Source: an uncultured Steroidobacter sp. (GTDB lineage: Bacteria > Pseudomonadota > Gammaproteobacteria > Steroidobacterales > Steroidobacteraceae). Taken from it: a stretch of 64,000 nt of DNA. Positions within the stretch are counted from its first letter, which is position 1. Each line of letters begins with the position of its first letter. The position numbers and the translations under genes are program-made. A model generated the notes under the pieces. It saw nothing but the letters and a program-made list of their open reading frames with translations, was not told the DNA's origin and ran no database searches. Location: the NCBI GenBank assembly GCA_938008435.1, contig CALLKK010000018.1:124001-188000 (forward strand), written 5' to 3'. This document shows, in pieces, positions 16,395 to 25,751 of this stretch.

Positions 16395-17084
16395 TCACGC
16401 GCTGGGGCGGCGCAAGTCTGCCGTGATCGCGGCGTACCTTGCGATCGTCTCCTCGTGCACGGCCTCGCGCCACGGCTCGGCCAAGGCGGCGTCGTACCAG
16501 TCCTGCATTGCGGGCAGCGCAAGGAGCCGCTGGGCGTAGTCGCTCGCCTTGGCGTCGAGCTCGAGCCCGTACGTTTGAACGCGGAAAGCGACCGGCGCAA
16601 AGAACGCATCGACCGCGGTGAACGTCGCGCCTGCGAGAAACGGTCCGCCGAAGCGCGCGAGTCCGTCGTTCCAGAGCTCGGCCACGCGCTCGATATCGCG
16701 CGCGAGCGCCGGCGCAACCGAACGCAGCCGCGCCCGAATGCCGCAGCTCATCGAGCAGATCTCACGCAGCGTCGCGAACCCCGTGTGCATTTCGGCCGCC
16801 GCCGAGCGCGCCCAAGCGCGGGCGCGGGCATCGGCGGGCCATACGCCAGGATGACGCTCGGCGAGGTATTCGGCAATCGCCAGCGAATCCCAGACCGTGT
16901 CCTCGCCGTTGACCAGGCAGGGCACCTTGCCGGAAGGCGAGAAGGTGCGGAACCTCTCCCAATTCGAGGCGCCTTCGAACGGGACCAGCCGTTCTTCGAA
17001 GTCGATCCCGAGCGTGCGCATCAGCACCCACGGGCGCAGCGACCACGACGAGTAGTTCTTGTTCGCGATGTAGAGAAGGTACAT
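16395..17084 (-). CDS. Glutathione S-transferase family protein
   Basis: A 229-residue cytosolic GST. The N-terminal thioredoxin-like half begins YIANKNYSSWSLRPWV with a Ser-rich active site, then GKVPCLV (the cis-Pro strand) and DSLAIAEYLAERHP for glutathione binding. The C-terminal half is all-helical. ATG 17084 is preceded by GAGGAA at a good distance. The frame runs further upstream to 17276, but that part is low-complexity and basic. It is convergent with the POT gene, 12 bp apart. Substrate unknown. Confidence 0.93.
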   Translation of the reverse strand: MYLLYIANKNYSSWSLRPWVLMRTLGIDFEERLVPFEGASNWERFRTFSPSGKVPCLVNGEDTVWDSLAIAEYLAERHPGVWPADARARAWARSAAAEMHTGFATLREICSMSCGIRARLRSVAPALARDIERVAELWNDGLARFGGPFLAGATFTAVDAFFAPVAFRVQTYGLELDAKASDYAQRLLALPAMQDWYDAALAEPWREAVHEETIARYAAITADLRRPSA

Positions 17085-17342
17085 GGCGGGTTCCTCGAAG
17101 CGGCCGGGCGAACGATTGTAGCGAGGTCGGCGGGGCAAGGCTCGCGCGCTCTGCGCCGCGATCCGGCGGTCGCTCGGCGCGGTGTACCGTTGTATCGTCC
17201 ACGTAGCTCTGCGGCGTGGCAATCGCGGCGCGAGCCCATGACAGCGAGCATCGTGCCGGTGAGCGTGCCAAGCCATGAGCGCGCGGATTGAACTTGTGCA
17301 GCGCTCATGAAGTCGAACGCGGCGTCAGGGGGCTGAGACATC

Positions 17343-18275
17343 ATGACAAGGTTGTTGCACGCGGTGGTACTCGCCTGGTTGGCTGTCGGCACGGCGCGCG
17401 GGGACGGCGTCGGCACGGCGGTCGATGAGCTGCCGGAAGAAGAACAGCTCTATGCCGCGCCGACGCGACCGGATCGCATCGGACGCATTGCCGCGCCCGT
17501 CATGATCAACGGCCAAGGGCCGTTCAAGATGATCCTCGATACGGGGGCCACTCAGTCGGTGATCACCAAGCGCGTGGTCGATGCGCTGGGTTTGACCCTG
17601 CATCCCGATTCGAAGCTATTGCTCCACGGCGTGACCGGATCGCTTGCCGTGCCCGCAGTCGAGCTCGAGACGCTCGAAACCGGCGCGCTGGTCCAGCGCA
17701 ATCTCAAGGTCGCGGTCTTGGGCTCGGTGATGGGTGGCGGCGACGGCATTCTCGGGGTGCAAGGCTTCGAGGGCTTGCGCGTCACCGTCGATTTCGTGCG
17801 AAATCAGGTGACGATCACTCGTTCGCGCGGCGAGCGGGCGCGCTTCAACGAAGGGACGATTCCGGCGCAGCTGCGCTTCGGGCGTCTGCTCGTCGTCAAC
17901 GGGCACGTCGGGCGCATCAAGGTGAAGGCCGTGATCGACACGGGCGCCGAAACGACCCTCGGCAATCTCGCGTTGCGCGACGCGTTGCTGCGGCGGCGCC
18001 GGCACTCGGCGGAAGTCGACGATGCCGTCGTCATCGGGCTCAACGACGCCTCGCAATACGGCCGCTTCATCCACACGCCGATGATCAAGCTGGGCGAAGC
18101 CGAGATCAAAGGTCTGCACGTCATCTACGGCGACATCCATGTTTTCAAGATGTGGGGGCTCGAGAACGAGCCGGCGCTCTTGGTAGGCATGGACGTGCTC
18201 GGCGCGCTCGAGCGCCTGGTGATCGACTATCAGCGTCAGGAAATTCAATTTCGTAATACCTTTCGGTTGCCGTAG
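17343..18275 (+). CDS. Exported retropepsin-like aspartic protease with two DTG motifs
   Basis: A 310-residue protein with a signal peptide (residues 1-20, LLHAVVLAWLAVGTARG). Two copies of the pepsin/retropepsin motif are visible: LDTGATQSVI with Asp66 and IDTGAETTLGN with Asp199. The two lobes would give a complete catalytic pair in one chain, like aspartyl_protease_2 families. The segments VFGVQGFEGL-like (GILGVQGFEG) and VGMDVLGAL correspond to the second conserved glycine-rich strand of each lobe. It is probably periplasmic. It lies 48 bp before a Tat-exported reductase on the same strand; a functional link is unproven. Confidence 0.85.
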   Translation: MTRLLHAVVLAWLAVGTARGDGVGTAVDELPEEEQLYAAPTRPDRIGRIAAPVMINGQGPFKMILDTGATQSVITKRVVDALGLTLHPDSKLLLHGVTGSLAVPAVELETLETGALVQRNLKVAVLGSVMGGGDGILGVQGFEGLRVTVDFVRNQVTITRSRGERARFNEGTIPAQLRFGRLLVVNGHVGRIKVKAVIDTGAETTLGNLALRDALLRRRRHSAEVDDAVVIGLNDASQYGRFIHTPMIKLGEAEIKGLHVIYGDIHVFKMWGLENEPALLVGMDVLGALERLVIDYQRQEIQFRNTFRLP

Positions 18276-18323
18276 CCGGCAGGCTGCGGCAGGATCGCAT
18301 CATCGTTCGTATCGGAGTCGTTC

Positions 18324-19250
18324 ATGAGCACGCGACGTGATTTCTTGCGTGGTGCTTCGGCGGTAGCCGGCACGTTGCTCTTGTCCTCGGGCCCTTTGCA
18401 AACGACGGTGGGCGCCGAGCGCGCGGTCTTGCGTACGCGCGTGATTCCCTCGGGCGGCGAAACGATCCCGGTCATCGGCTTGGGAACCTCGGGCAGCTTC
18501 GAGGTGCCGCAGGGCAGCCCGGAATACGAGGCGCTCAAGGAGGTGCTGAAGCGCTTTTTCGACGGCGGCGCCAGGCTCATCGACACCGCGCCCACGTACG
18601 GCAATGCGGAAGACAATCTCGGCGCGCTTCTCGAGGAGCTCGGGCTGCGCAAGCGAGCGTTCATTGCAACGAAGCTGTCTGGCGTCACGGGTCGCGAAGA
18701 AGGACTCAAGCAGTTCGAGAGCACGCTGGCGCGGCTGCGCACCGACAAAGTCGAGCTGCTACAGGTGCACAACCTGCGCGATTGGAAGACGCAGTTGGCG
18801 CTCGCGCGCGAGCTGAAGGAAGAGGGGCGCGTCAGATATGTGGGTCTGACGCATTTCCTCGATTCCGCGCACGATGAGCTCGCCGACGTCGTCGAGCAAA
18901 CGCGGCCCGATTTTCTGCAGATCAACTATTCGGTGACGAATCGGGGCGCCGAGAATCGACTGTTCCCGCTCGCGAAAGAGCTCGGCGTCGCGGTGCTCGC
19001 CAACCGCAACTTCAACGACGGCGCGCTCTTCAATCGCGTCCAAGGCAAACCGCTGCCGGCGTGGGCCGCGCAAATCGGCGTGACGTCGTGGGCACAGATG
19101 TTCTTGAAGTTCGCCTTGAGCGCCGAGGCCGTCACGGCAGTGATTCCGGCCACGGGCAAGCCGGATCGTCTGAGCGACAATTTGAAGGCCGGGCTCGGCC
19201 CGCTGCTGACGCCGGCTCAGAAAGCGGAGCTCATCGCGCTCGTCGGCTGA
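18324..19250 (+). CDS. Tat-exported aldo/keto reductase
   Basis: A 308-residue NADPH-type oxidoreductase. The N-terminus STRRDFLRG followed by a hydrophobic stretch is a twin-arginine signal, so the folded enzyme is likely moved to the periplasm with its cofactor. The barrel has GLGTSGSFEVP, the Asp/Tyr region LIDTAPTYGNAE, Lys in TKLSG and LLQVHNLRDW. The usual C-terminal cofactor region is AVIPATGKPDRLSDN. GGAG precedes the ATG. Substrate unknown. Confidence 0.88.
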   Translation: MSTRRDFLRGASAVAGTLLLSSGPLQTTVGAERAVLRTRVIPSGGETIPVIGLGTSGSFEVPQGSPEYEALKEVLKRFFDGGARLIDTAPTYGNAEDNLGALLEELGLRKRAFIATKLSGVTGREEGLKQFESTLARLRTDKVELLQVHNLRDWKTQLALARELKEEGRVRYVGLTHFLDSAHDELADVVEQTRPDFLQINYSVTNRGAENRLFPLAKELGVAVLANRNFNDGALFNRVQGKPLPAWAAQIGVTSWAQMFLKFALSAEAVTAVIPATGKPDRLSDNLKAGLGPLLTPAQKAELIALVG

Positions 19251-19401
19251 CGGGCGCTCTGCTTGCATCGCGACGGCGGCAAGCCGCGCTGCGGATCGTC
19301 GGCGCGGCGCATGCATGCAGCGCCGCTCTGGTGTATGGTCGCGGCCGCAGCATTGCAAAGACAACACGAATTCGTTTTCGCAGTTCTTCGGGGGAATCGT
19401 C

Positions 19402-22056
19402 TTGAAAGCTAAGCTGGTAGCGCTGTTCGGGCTCGCTTGGGTTGCGTTCGTGACGCCGGCCGTTGCCGAGCAACCCGCCTATCTCGATCCCAACAAGTCG
19501 TTCAAGGAACGCGCCGCAGACTTGGTCGCGCGCATGACGCTCGAGGAGAAGGTGGCGCAGCTGCAGAACGACGCGCCGGCCATCCCGCGGCTCGGCGTGC
19601 CGAAGTACGAATGGTGGAACGAGGCGCTGCATGGCGTCGCTCGCGCAGGTTCGGCGACGGTGTTCCCGCAAGCGATCGGTTTGGCGGCAACCTTCGACAC
19701 GAAGCTCATGCGCGAGGTGGCTACGGCGATCAGCGATGAGGCGCGCGCCAAGCACCATGAGTTCGCCGCCCGCGAGCAACGCAATCGCTATCAAGGCCTG
19801 ACCTTCTGGTCGCCCAACATCAACATCTTCCGCGATCCGCGCTGGGGTCGCGGTCAGGAGACGTACGGCGAAGATCCGTTCCTGACCTCGCTCATGGGCG
19901 TCGAGTTCGTGAAGGGCTTGCAGGGCAACGATCCGCTCTATCGCAAGGTCGATGCGACGGCCAAGCATTTCGCCGTGCACAGCGGGCCCGAAGCCGATCG
20001 GCATCACTTCGACGTGCATCCGAGCGAGCGCGATTTGTGGGAAACCTATCTCCCGGCGTTCCAGGCGCTCGTGCAGGATGCGAAGGTCAAGTCCGTGATG
20101 GGCGCGTACAACCGTGTCTTCGGCGAGTCCGCTTCGGCGAGCCAGTTCCTGCTCATCGACGTTCTGCGCAAGCGCTGGGGCTTCGACGGCTACGTGGTGT
20201 CGGACTGCGATTCCATCGAGGACATCTACAAGTACCACAAGATCGTTGCGACACCCGAAGAGGCGGCTGCGCTCGGCATCAAGTACGGCACGAATCTGAA
20301 TTGCGGCACGACGTATGCGGCTCTGCTCAATGCGGTCAAGCAGGGGCTCGTCACCGAGGCGCAGATCGACGAGATGCTGACCAGTCTCATGGTCACGCGC
20401 TTCGAGCTCGGCATGTTCGATCCGCCGGAGCGCGTGCGCTGGCAGAACATTCCGTACTCGGTCAATCAATCGCCGGAGCACGACTGGCTTGCGCGGCGTG
20501 CTGCGCGCGCCTCGCTGGTGCTGCTCAAGAACGATGGGATCCTGCCGCTGTCGCGCGACATCGGTACGATCGCCGTGATCGGTCCGACGGCGGACGAAGT
20601 GATGTCGCTGCTCGGCAATTACTACGGCACGCCGGCGGCGCCGGTGACGATTCTGCAGGGCATTCGCGAGGCGGTCGGGCCGAACACGAAGGTGCTTTAC
20701 GCGCGCGGCGCGGATCTCGTGGAAGGGCGCGAAGAGCCGCGCGCGGCGCCGGTCATCGAGCCGACCTATCTACGGCCCGAGCCCGGTTCGAACGAGCAGG
20801 GCCTCAAGGGCGAGTACTTCAACAATCCGGATCTCGCCGGCACGCCGGTGCTGACCCGCGTCGACAAGCGCATTTCGTTCCGTTGGGATCGCGGCGGGCC
20901 GATCGACGATCTGATCGCGCGCGGCGAGTATCCGTCGGAGGCGATTCCGAGCGACTACTTCAGCGTGCGTTGGACCGGTCAATTGTTACCGCCGGTGTCC
21001 GGCAAGTACGAGATCTCGGCCGGCGCCAACGACGGTGTGCGCGTATACCTCGACGGCAAGCTCATTCTGGACAAGTGGGAGCTCACGCCTCGCACGACGA
21101 GCAAGAGCGTCACGGTGACATTGGAGGCCGGCAAGGCGTACGACTTGCGTGTCGAATACTTCGACGACATTCGCGATGCGGAGGTGCGTCTCGGCTGGCG
21201 CTTGCCGGGCGCCAAGCCGCCGCTCGAAGAGGCGCTCGCTGCTGCGCGCGCCGCCGACGTGATCGTCTTCGTCGGCGGGCTCACGGGCGACGTCGAGGGC
21301 GAAGAGATGAAGGTCGACTACCCCGGCTTTGCCGGCGGCGATCGCACCGATCTGCGCTTGCCCGGATCGCAGCGCAAGCTGCTCGAAGCATTGCACAAGA
21401 CCGGCAAGCCCATCGTGCTCGTGCTGACCACCGGCTCCGCGCTCGCCATCGACTGGGCCAAGCAAAACGTGCCGGCGATCTTGGTGGCGTGGTATCCGGG
21501 ACAGCGCGGCGGCAATGCCGTGGCCGATGTCTTGTTCGGCGACGCCAATCCGTCGGGCCGTCTGCCGGTGACGTTCTACAAAGAGCGCGAGAAGCTGCCG
21601 CCGTTCGAAGACTACAGCATGGACGGGCGCACCTATCGCTACTTCAAGGGCGAGCCGCTGTATCCCTTCGGTCACGGGCTGTCGTACACGAAGTTCGAGT
21701 ACTCCGATCTCAAGCTCGATCGCACGCAGGCCGGGGCGAACGACACGATCACGGCGACGCTGACCGTCAAGAACGTCGGTGAGCGCGCCGGCGAAGAAGT
21801 CGTACAGCTCTACGTGCGTCCGGTCGATGCCAAGGACATGCGCGCGATCAAGGAGCTGCGCGGCATAGAGAAGATCGCGCTCTATCCGGGCGAGGCGCGC
21901 ACGGTGACCTTTACGCTCGAGCCGCAGCGGCACATTACCTATTGGGACGCCGAGCGCGATGCCTATCGCGTCGCGGCCGGCCGCTACGAGATCGAGGTCG
22001 GTGCCTCGAGCGCCGATATTCGCCTGCGGGCGCCGCTGCTCGTCGCGGCGGATTGA
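19402..22056 (+). CDS. Exported GH3 glycosidase with PA14 domain
   Basis: An 884-residue beta-glucosidase or beta-xylosidase type enzyme of glycoside hydrolase family 3. A signal peptide (KAKLVALFGLAWVAFVTPAVA) follows a TTG start at 19402 preceded by GGGGGAA. An upstream ATG at 19315 would leave the signal internal. The TIM-barrel domain has YEWWNEALHGVAR and the nucleophile region GYVVSDCDSIED with Asp268. The alpha/beta sandwich follows, interrupted by a PA14 carbohydrate-binding module at about 467-605 (LKGEYFNNPDLAGTPV). A fibronectin-III-like domain ends the protein. The SDCD pattern and YEWWNE favour xylosidase-type members, but specificity is not proven. Confidence 0.92.
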   Translation: MKAKLVALFGLAWVAFVTPAVAEQPAYLDPNKSFKERAADLVARMTLEEKVAQLQNDAPAIPRLGVPKYEWWNEALHGVARAGSATVFPQAIGLAATFDTKLMREVATAISDEARAKHHEFAAREQRNRYQGLTFWSPNINIFRDPRWGRGQETYGEDPFLTSLMGVEFVKGLQGNDPLYRKVDATAKHFAVHSGPEADRHHFDVHPSERDLWETYLPAFQALVQDAKVKSVMGAYNRVFGESASASQFLLIDVLRKRWGFDGYVVSDCDSIEDIYKYHKIVATPEEAAALGIKYGTNLNCGTTYAALLNAVKQGLVTEAQIDEMLTSLMVTRFELGMFDPPERVRWQNIPYSVNQSPEHDWLARRAARASLVLLKNDGILPLSRDIGTIAVIGPTADEVMSLLGNYYGTPAAPVTILQGIREAVGPNTKVLYARGADLVEGREEPRAAPVIEPTYLRPEPGSNEQGLKGEYFNNPDLAGTPVLTRVDKRISFRWDRGGPIDDLIARGEYPSEAIPSDYFSVRWTGQLLPPVSGKYEISAGANDGVRVYLDGKLILDKWELTPRTTSKSVTVTLEAGKAYDLRVEYFDDIRDAEVRLGWRLPGAKPPLEEALAAARAADVIVFVGGLTGDVEGEEMKVDYPGFAGGDRTDLRLPGSQRKLLEALHKTGKPIVLVLTTGSALAIDWAKQNVPAILVAWYPGQRGGNAVADVLFGDANPSGRLPVTFYKEREKLPPFEDYSMDGRTYRYFKGEPLYPFGHGLSYTKFEYSDLKLDRTQAGANDTITATLTVKNVGERAGEEVVQLYVRPVDAKDMRAIKELRGIEKIALYPGEARTVTFTLEPQRHITYWDAERDAYRVAAGRYEIEVGASSADIRLRAPLLVAAD

Positions 22057-22161
22057 GGCGCCCGTGGTGGGCCAGGGAAGGCCATTGCTCGTTCGCACGG
22101 GAACTCGTGCAGCGGACGCGCTAACGTAACATTGCTCTCGCTTACGCTCGAGGAGGATTCG

Positions 22162-23448
22162 ATGCTGGCACGATTCGATCGAATGGCGTTCGTCTTGGCA
22201 GGCGTTCTTGCCTTCGCGGGTTCGTCGGCGGCAAGCGCCGATGTGCACGAGCAGGTAGCCAAGGCGGAGTGGAGCGGCACGATCTCGAAGGCACGCTTGG
22301 CGCATCTCGACCGTGTGCTCGAAGAGTACGTCGCAGACGGTCGGATTCCCGGGGCAGTGATGCTGGTTCTGCAACACGGCGAGCCCGTTTACGAACGCGC
22401 AGTCGGTTTCGCCGACAAGGAAGCGAAGCGGCCCATGCGCACGGATACGATCTTCCGTATCGCATCGCAGACCAAAGCCATCACGAGCGTGGCCGTCCTG
22501 CAGCTCGTCGAGGAAGGCAAGCTCACGCTCAACACGCCGTTGAGCAGCATCATTCCGGAATTCGGCCAGGCGCAAGTGGCCGTGGCGAAAGACGGTGCGA
22601 CCGAATTCGTGCCGCTAAGGCGCCCGATTACGATTCGCGATTTGCTCTCGCACACCTCCGGCTACTCGTACGGTTTGGAGCCGCAGGTCGCATCGCTCTA
22701 TGCCGCGAAGGGATTGGGTCCGGCGGCCGGTTTCGGTTGGTACACCATCGACAAGGACGAGCCGATCTGCACGACCATGGCGCGGCTCGGCACGCTGCCG
22801 GCAGTCGCCCAGCCTGGTGAAGCGTGGGTCTACGGTTACAACACCGACATCCTCGGCTGCGTGGTCGAGCGCGTCTCAGGCAAGCCGTTCGATGTGTATT
22901 TGCGCGAGCGCATCCTCGATCCGCTCGACATGCGCGATACGCACTTCTTCTTACCGAAGTCGCAGCGCGATCGTCTGGCGACGGTCTATGCGAGCGGCGA
23001 GGACGGCAAAGCGGTGCGTGCGCCCGAGGGCGCGAAAGGGCAAGGCCATTACGTGGACGGACCGCGCAAGAACTTCTCCGGCGGCGCCGGACTCTTGTCC
23101 ACGGCGCGCGACTATGCGCGCTTCCTCGAAATGATCCGCAACGGCGGCACGCTCGACGGCAAGCGCATTCTCGGACCGCGCGCGGTCGCGCTCATGCGCA
23201 CCAATCAAGTCGGCGAGCTGCACTCGAGCAACGGCGCGGGCTTCGGTCTCGGTTTTCAGACCGTGGAGCGCTACGGCGCGAACGGCATGGAAGCGCCGGG
23301 CGGATTCGGCTGGGGCGGAGCGTACGGTTCGCTCTATCGCATCGATCCTGCCGCAGGGCTCACGATCGTCTTCATGGTGCAGCTGATCCCGAATCGCACC
23401 GACATTCGCGAGAAGGTGACCGAGCTTGTCTATCAGGCGCTCGACTGA
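22162..23448 (+). CDS. Exported serine hydrolase of the class C beta-lactamase fold
   Basis: A 428-residue precursor with signal peptide (MAFVLAGVLAFAGSSAASA). The penicillin-binding-type motifs are SxxK as FRIASQTKA with Ser102 and Lys105, and YGYN at 224-227 in the YxN position. GFGWGGAYGS near the C-terminus occupies the third-motif region. Members are often esterases or D-peptidases and not antibiotic-degrading lactamases. ATG 22162 is preceded by GAGGAGG. It follows the GH3 gene by 105 bp and may be co-transcribed. Confidence 0.9.
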   Translation: MLARFDRMAFVLAGVLAFAGSSAASADVHEQVAKAEWSGTISKARLAHLDRVLEEYVADGRIPGAVMLVLQHGEPVYERAVGFADKEAKRPMRTDTIFRIASQTKAITSVAVLQLVEEGKLTLNTPLSSIIPEFGQAQVAVAKDGATEFVPLRRPITIRDLLSHTSGYSYGLEPQVASLYAAKGLGPAAGFGWYTIDKDEPICTTMARLGTLPAVAQPGEAWVYGYNTDILGCVVERVSGKPFDVYLRERILDPLDMRDTHFFLPKSQRDRLATVYASGEDGKAVRAPEGAKGQGHYVDGPRKNFSGGAGLLSTARDYARFLEMIRNGGTLDGKRILGPRAVALMRTNQVGELHSSNGAGFGLGFQTVERYGANGMEAPGGFGWGGAYGSLYRIDPAAGLTIVFMVQLIPNRTDIREKVTELVYQALD

Positions 23449-23466
23449 TCTCTTCGTGCAAATTGT

Positions 23467-23492
23467 GCGGCGGCGCTAAGGGGCGCCGCCGC
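23467..23492. terminator. GC-rich hairpin between convergent genes, possible bidirectional terminator
   Basis: GCGGCGGCGC (23467-23476) pairs perfectly with GCGCCGCCGC (23483-23492) over a 6-nt loop. It lies in the gap between the serine hydrolase and the convergent MATE gene and contains the MATE stop codon. No T run is present on either strand. Confidence 0.45.
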
Positions 23493-24825
23493 GCTCGCAG
23501 CTTCTCACGAGCCGCGGCACGAAATACGCGAGCGTGCCGATGCGCGCCAGATAGTGCACGTGTAAGGCCGCCCAGAGGCCGTGATTGCCCCACGGCGTGA
23601 GCAGCCACCAGCCGATGCCGAAGATGGCGAGCGAGGCGAGCATGGCATTGCGCATTTCCGCGGTGCGCGTGGCGCCGATGAAGATGCCGTCGAGCTGAAA
23701 CGCCCACACGCCGAGGATCGGCGCGGCTACGACCCACGGAAGATAAGCGCGCGCAGCGGTGCGCGTCGTCGGATCGACCGTCAGCGCGTCGATGATGGCG
23801 GCACCGAACAGCGCAATGACGAGCGCTGCAAGTGCGGCGAAGCCGGCCGCCCAAAGTGTGCTGATGCGCGCGGCGGCCATGAGGCCCGCACGATGCGCCG
23901 CACCCACCGCGCGTCCAACCAGCGCTTCTGCGGCGAACGCGAATCCGTCCAGGAAGTATGCGCTCACCGCGATGAGCTGCATCAGCACGGCATTCGCAGC
24001 GAGCGTCACGTCGCCTTGTCGTGCGCCCTGCGCGACGAACCACGCGAACACCGCGATGAGCGCGAGCGATCGGATCATGATGTCGCGGTTCACCGCGATC
24101 GTGCGCTTGAGCTGGCCGGCTGCGAAGAGGCGCTCGCGCCGCCAGCGTGCGTGCAAGCCGCGCGCATGGCGTAGAGCCAACACGATCCCGACGACGGCAG
24201 CGAGACATTCGACCGCCAACGTACCGAGCGCCACACCGCGCACGTCCCAGCCGAACACCAGCACGAAGAGCGCATCGAGCGCCATGTTGGCGAGATTGAG
24301 CACGAGCTGCAGCACAAGCCCGATGTCGGTGCGGCCGAGCCCGATGAACCAGCCGAGCAGGGCGTAGTTCGCAAGCGTTGCGGGCGCAGCCCAGATGCGC
24401 ACGTCGAAATACGCGCGTGCGAGCGCTTCGACCGTCGGCGTCGCATCGAGCAGCGCGAACGCGCACTCGCGAATCGGCCATTGAAAGACGATGAGCGCCG
24501 CGCCGATGACGCCCGCGAGAAGCAATGCGCGGCCGAGGCAGGCCAGGACTTCATCTTGATCCTGTGCGCCCGTGGCTTGGGCCGCCAGTCCCGTCGTCCC
24601 CATGCGCAGAAAGCCGAACGCCCAGAACGCAACGGTGAAAACGAGCGCGCCGAGCGCCACGGCGCCGATATAGGCAGGATCGGGCAGGCGTCCGACGACC
24701 GCGGTATCGACGACGCCGATGAGCGGCGTCGAGACGTTCGAGAGAATGATCGGCAGCGCGATGGCGAGCACCGCGCGATGCGAGGGAACGCCGGGCTCGG
24801 CGCGTCGCAGGTCAGCTCTCGGCAA
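23476..24825 (-). CDS. MATE-family efflux protein (DinF type)
   Basis: A 449-residue inner-membrane antiporter with about 12 hydrophobic helices. The first repeat reads LAIALPIILSNVSTPLIGVVDTAVVGRL, the typical DinF-branch start, and PAYIGAVALGALVF follows. The start is TTG 24825, which overlaps the end of the LysR gene by 14 bp. No better start is seen before the first helix, so translational coupling to the regulator is likely. Such proteins export drugs or metabolites. The cargo is unknown. Confidence 0.9.
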   Translation of the reverse strand: MPRADLRRAEPGVPSHRAVLAIALPIILSNVSTPLIGVVDTAVVGRLPDPAYIGAVALGALVFTVAFWAFGFLRMGTTGLAAQATGAQDQDEVLACLGRALLLAGVIGAALIVFQWPIRECAFALLDATPTVEALARAYFDVRIWAAPATLANYALLGWFIGLGRTDIGLVLQLVLNLANMALDALFVLVFGWDVRGVALGTLAVECLAAVVGIVLALRHARGLHARWRRERLFAAGQLKRTIAVNRDIMIRSLALIAVFAWFVAQGARQGDVTLAANAVLMQLIAVSAYFLDGFAFAAEALVGRAVGAAHRAGLMAAARISTLWAAGFAALAALVIALFGAAIIDALTVDPTTRTAARAYLPWVVAAPILGVWAFQLDGIFIGATRTAEMRNAMLASLAIFGIGWWLLTPWGNHGLWAALHVHYLARIGTLAYFVPRLVRSCERGGAP

Positions 24826-25696
24826 GGTGGCGCACGAGATCCTGGGTGTAGACGGGCAGATCGCTCAGCTTGCGCACGCAGATCGACAGGTTCCGCACGG
24901 CCCAATCGTCCGTCAGGTCGATACGGTGCAAGGCCATCGTCTTCATGTTGCGCGTCGCATTGGTCTCGGGCACGACACCGATGCCGACATTGCACTCGAC
25001 CAGTCGGCACACGGCATCGAAGCTGCGCAGCTGCACGCGCAGCTTGAGGCGCCGGCCGATGCGATCGGCCTTCTCGGACAGGAATCGCTGCAGCGAGCTG
25101 GTGCGATCCAGCCCGACGAAGTCCGCATCGAGCGCATCGGCAAACGCCATCTTGTCGATGCCGGCGAGCTTGTGATTGAGCGCGGTGATGATGACGAAGC
25201 GATCGACTCGGAAGGGAAAGACCTCGAGCCCCGTGACGTCTTCGGTGCCCGCGACGATGCCGACGTCGGCCTTGCCGTCGGCGACGGCGGCGACGATCTC
25301 ATCGCTCAAGCGCTCCTCGATATCGATGTTCACCTGCGGATGCGATGCGAGGAATTCGCTCAACGGACCGGGCAGGAATTCGGTCAGGGCGTTGGTGTTC
25401 GACATGAGGCGGATGTGCCCCTTGAGGCCGTCCGCGTATTCGCTCAGATCGCCGCGCATGCGCTCGGCCTGCTGCAGGATCAGGCGCGCGTGATGCACGA
25501 GAGTCTGCCCGGCGGGCGTCGGATGAACGCCTTGGCGCTCGCGATTGAGCAAGCGCGTCCCAAGCTCGATTTCCATGTTGCGGATGCGCGTGCTCGCCGC
25601 CGCGACGGCAAGATGCATGCGCTCGGCGCCGGCCGTGATGCTGCCGGCTTCCACGACATTGAGGAACAGCTTGAGATCGACGAGATCGAAACGCAT
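24812..25696 (-). CDS. LysR-family transcriptional regulator
   Basis: A 294-residue regulator. Residues 1-65 form the winged helix-turn-helix (LKLFLNVVEAGSITAGAERM, then RLLNRERQGVHPTPAG). The remainder is the effector-binding domain. ATG 25696 is the natural start; the frame runs on upstream, but that part is antisense-type shadow of the receptor gene. It lies 55 bp after the TonB receptor and overlaps the MATE gene, so it may sit in one leftward operon with both. Effector unknown. Confidence 0.93.
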   Translation of the reverse strand: MRFDLVDLKLFLNVVEAGSITAGAERMHLAVAAASTRIRNMEIELGTRLLNRERQGVHPTPAGQTLVHHARLILQQAERMRGDLSEYADGLKGHIRLMSNTNALTEFLPGPLSEFLASHPQVNIDIEERLSDEIVAAVADGKADVGIVAGTEDVTGLEVFPFRVDRFVIITALNHKLAGIDKMAFADALDADFVGLDRTSSLQRFLSEKADRIGRRLKLRVQLRSFDAVCRLVECNVGIGVVPETNATRNMKTMALHRIDLTDDWAVRNLSICVRKLSDLPVYTQDLVRHLAES

Positions 25697-25751
25697 GGCC
25701 CTGATTGTCCGCGACGGCGTGCCGCCCGTCCACTGTCCCAGCCGCGACGCC

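Noticed and set aside
20986..22575. A 529-residue minus-strand frame opposite the GH3 and serine hydrolase genes
   Set aside because: Antisense shadow with no motif; both sense genes are well supported.
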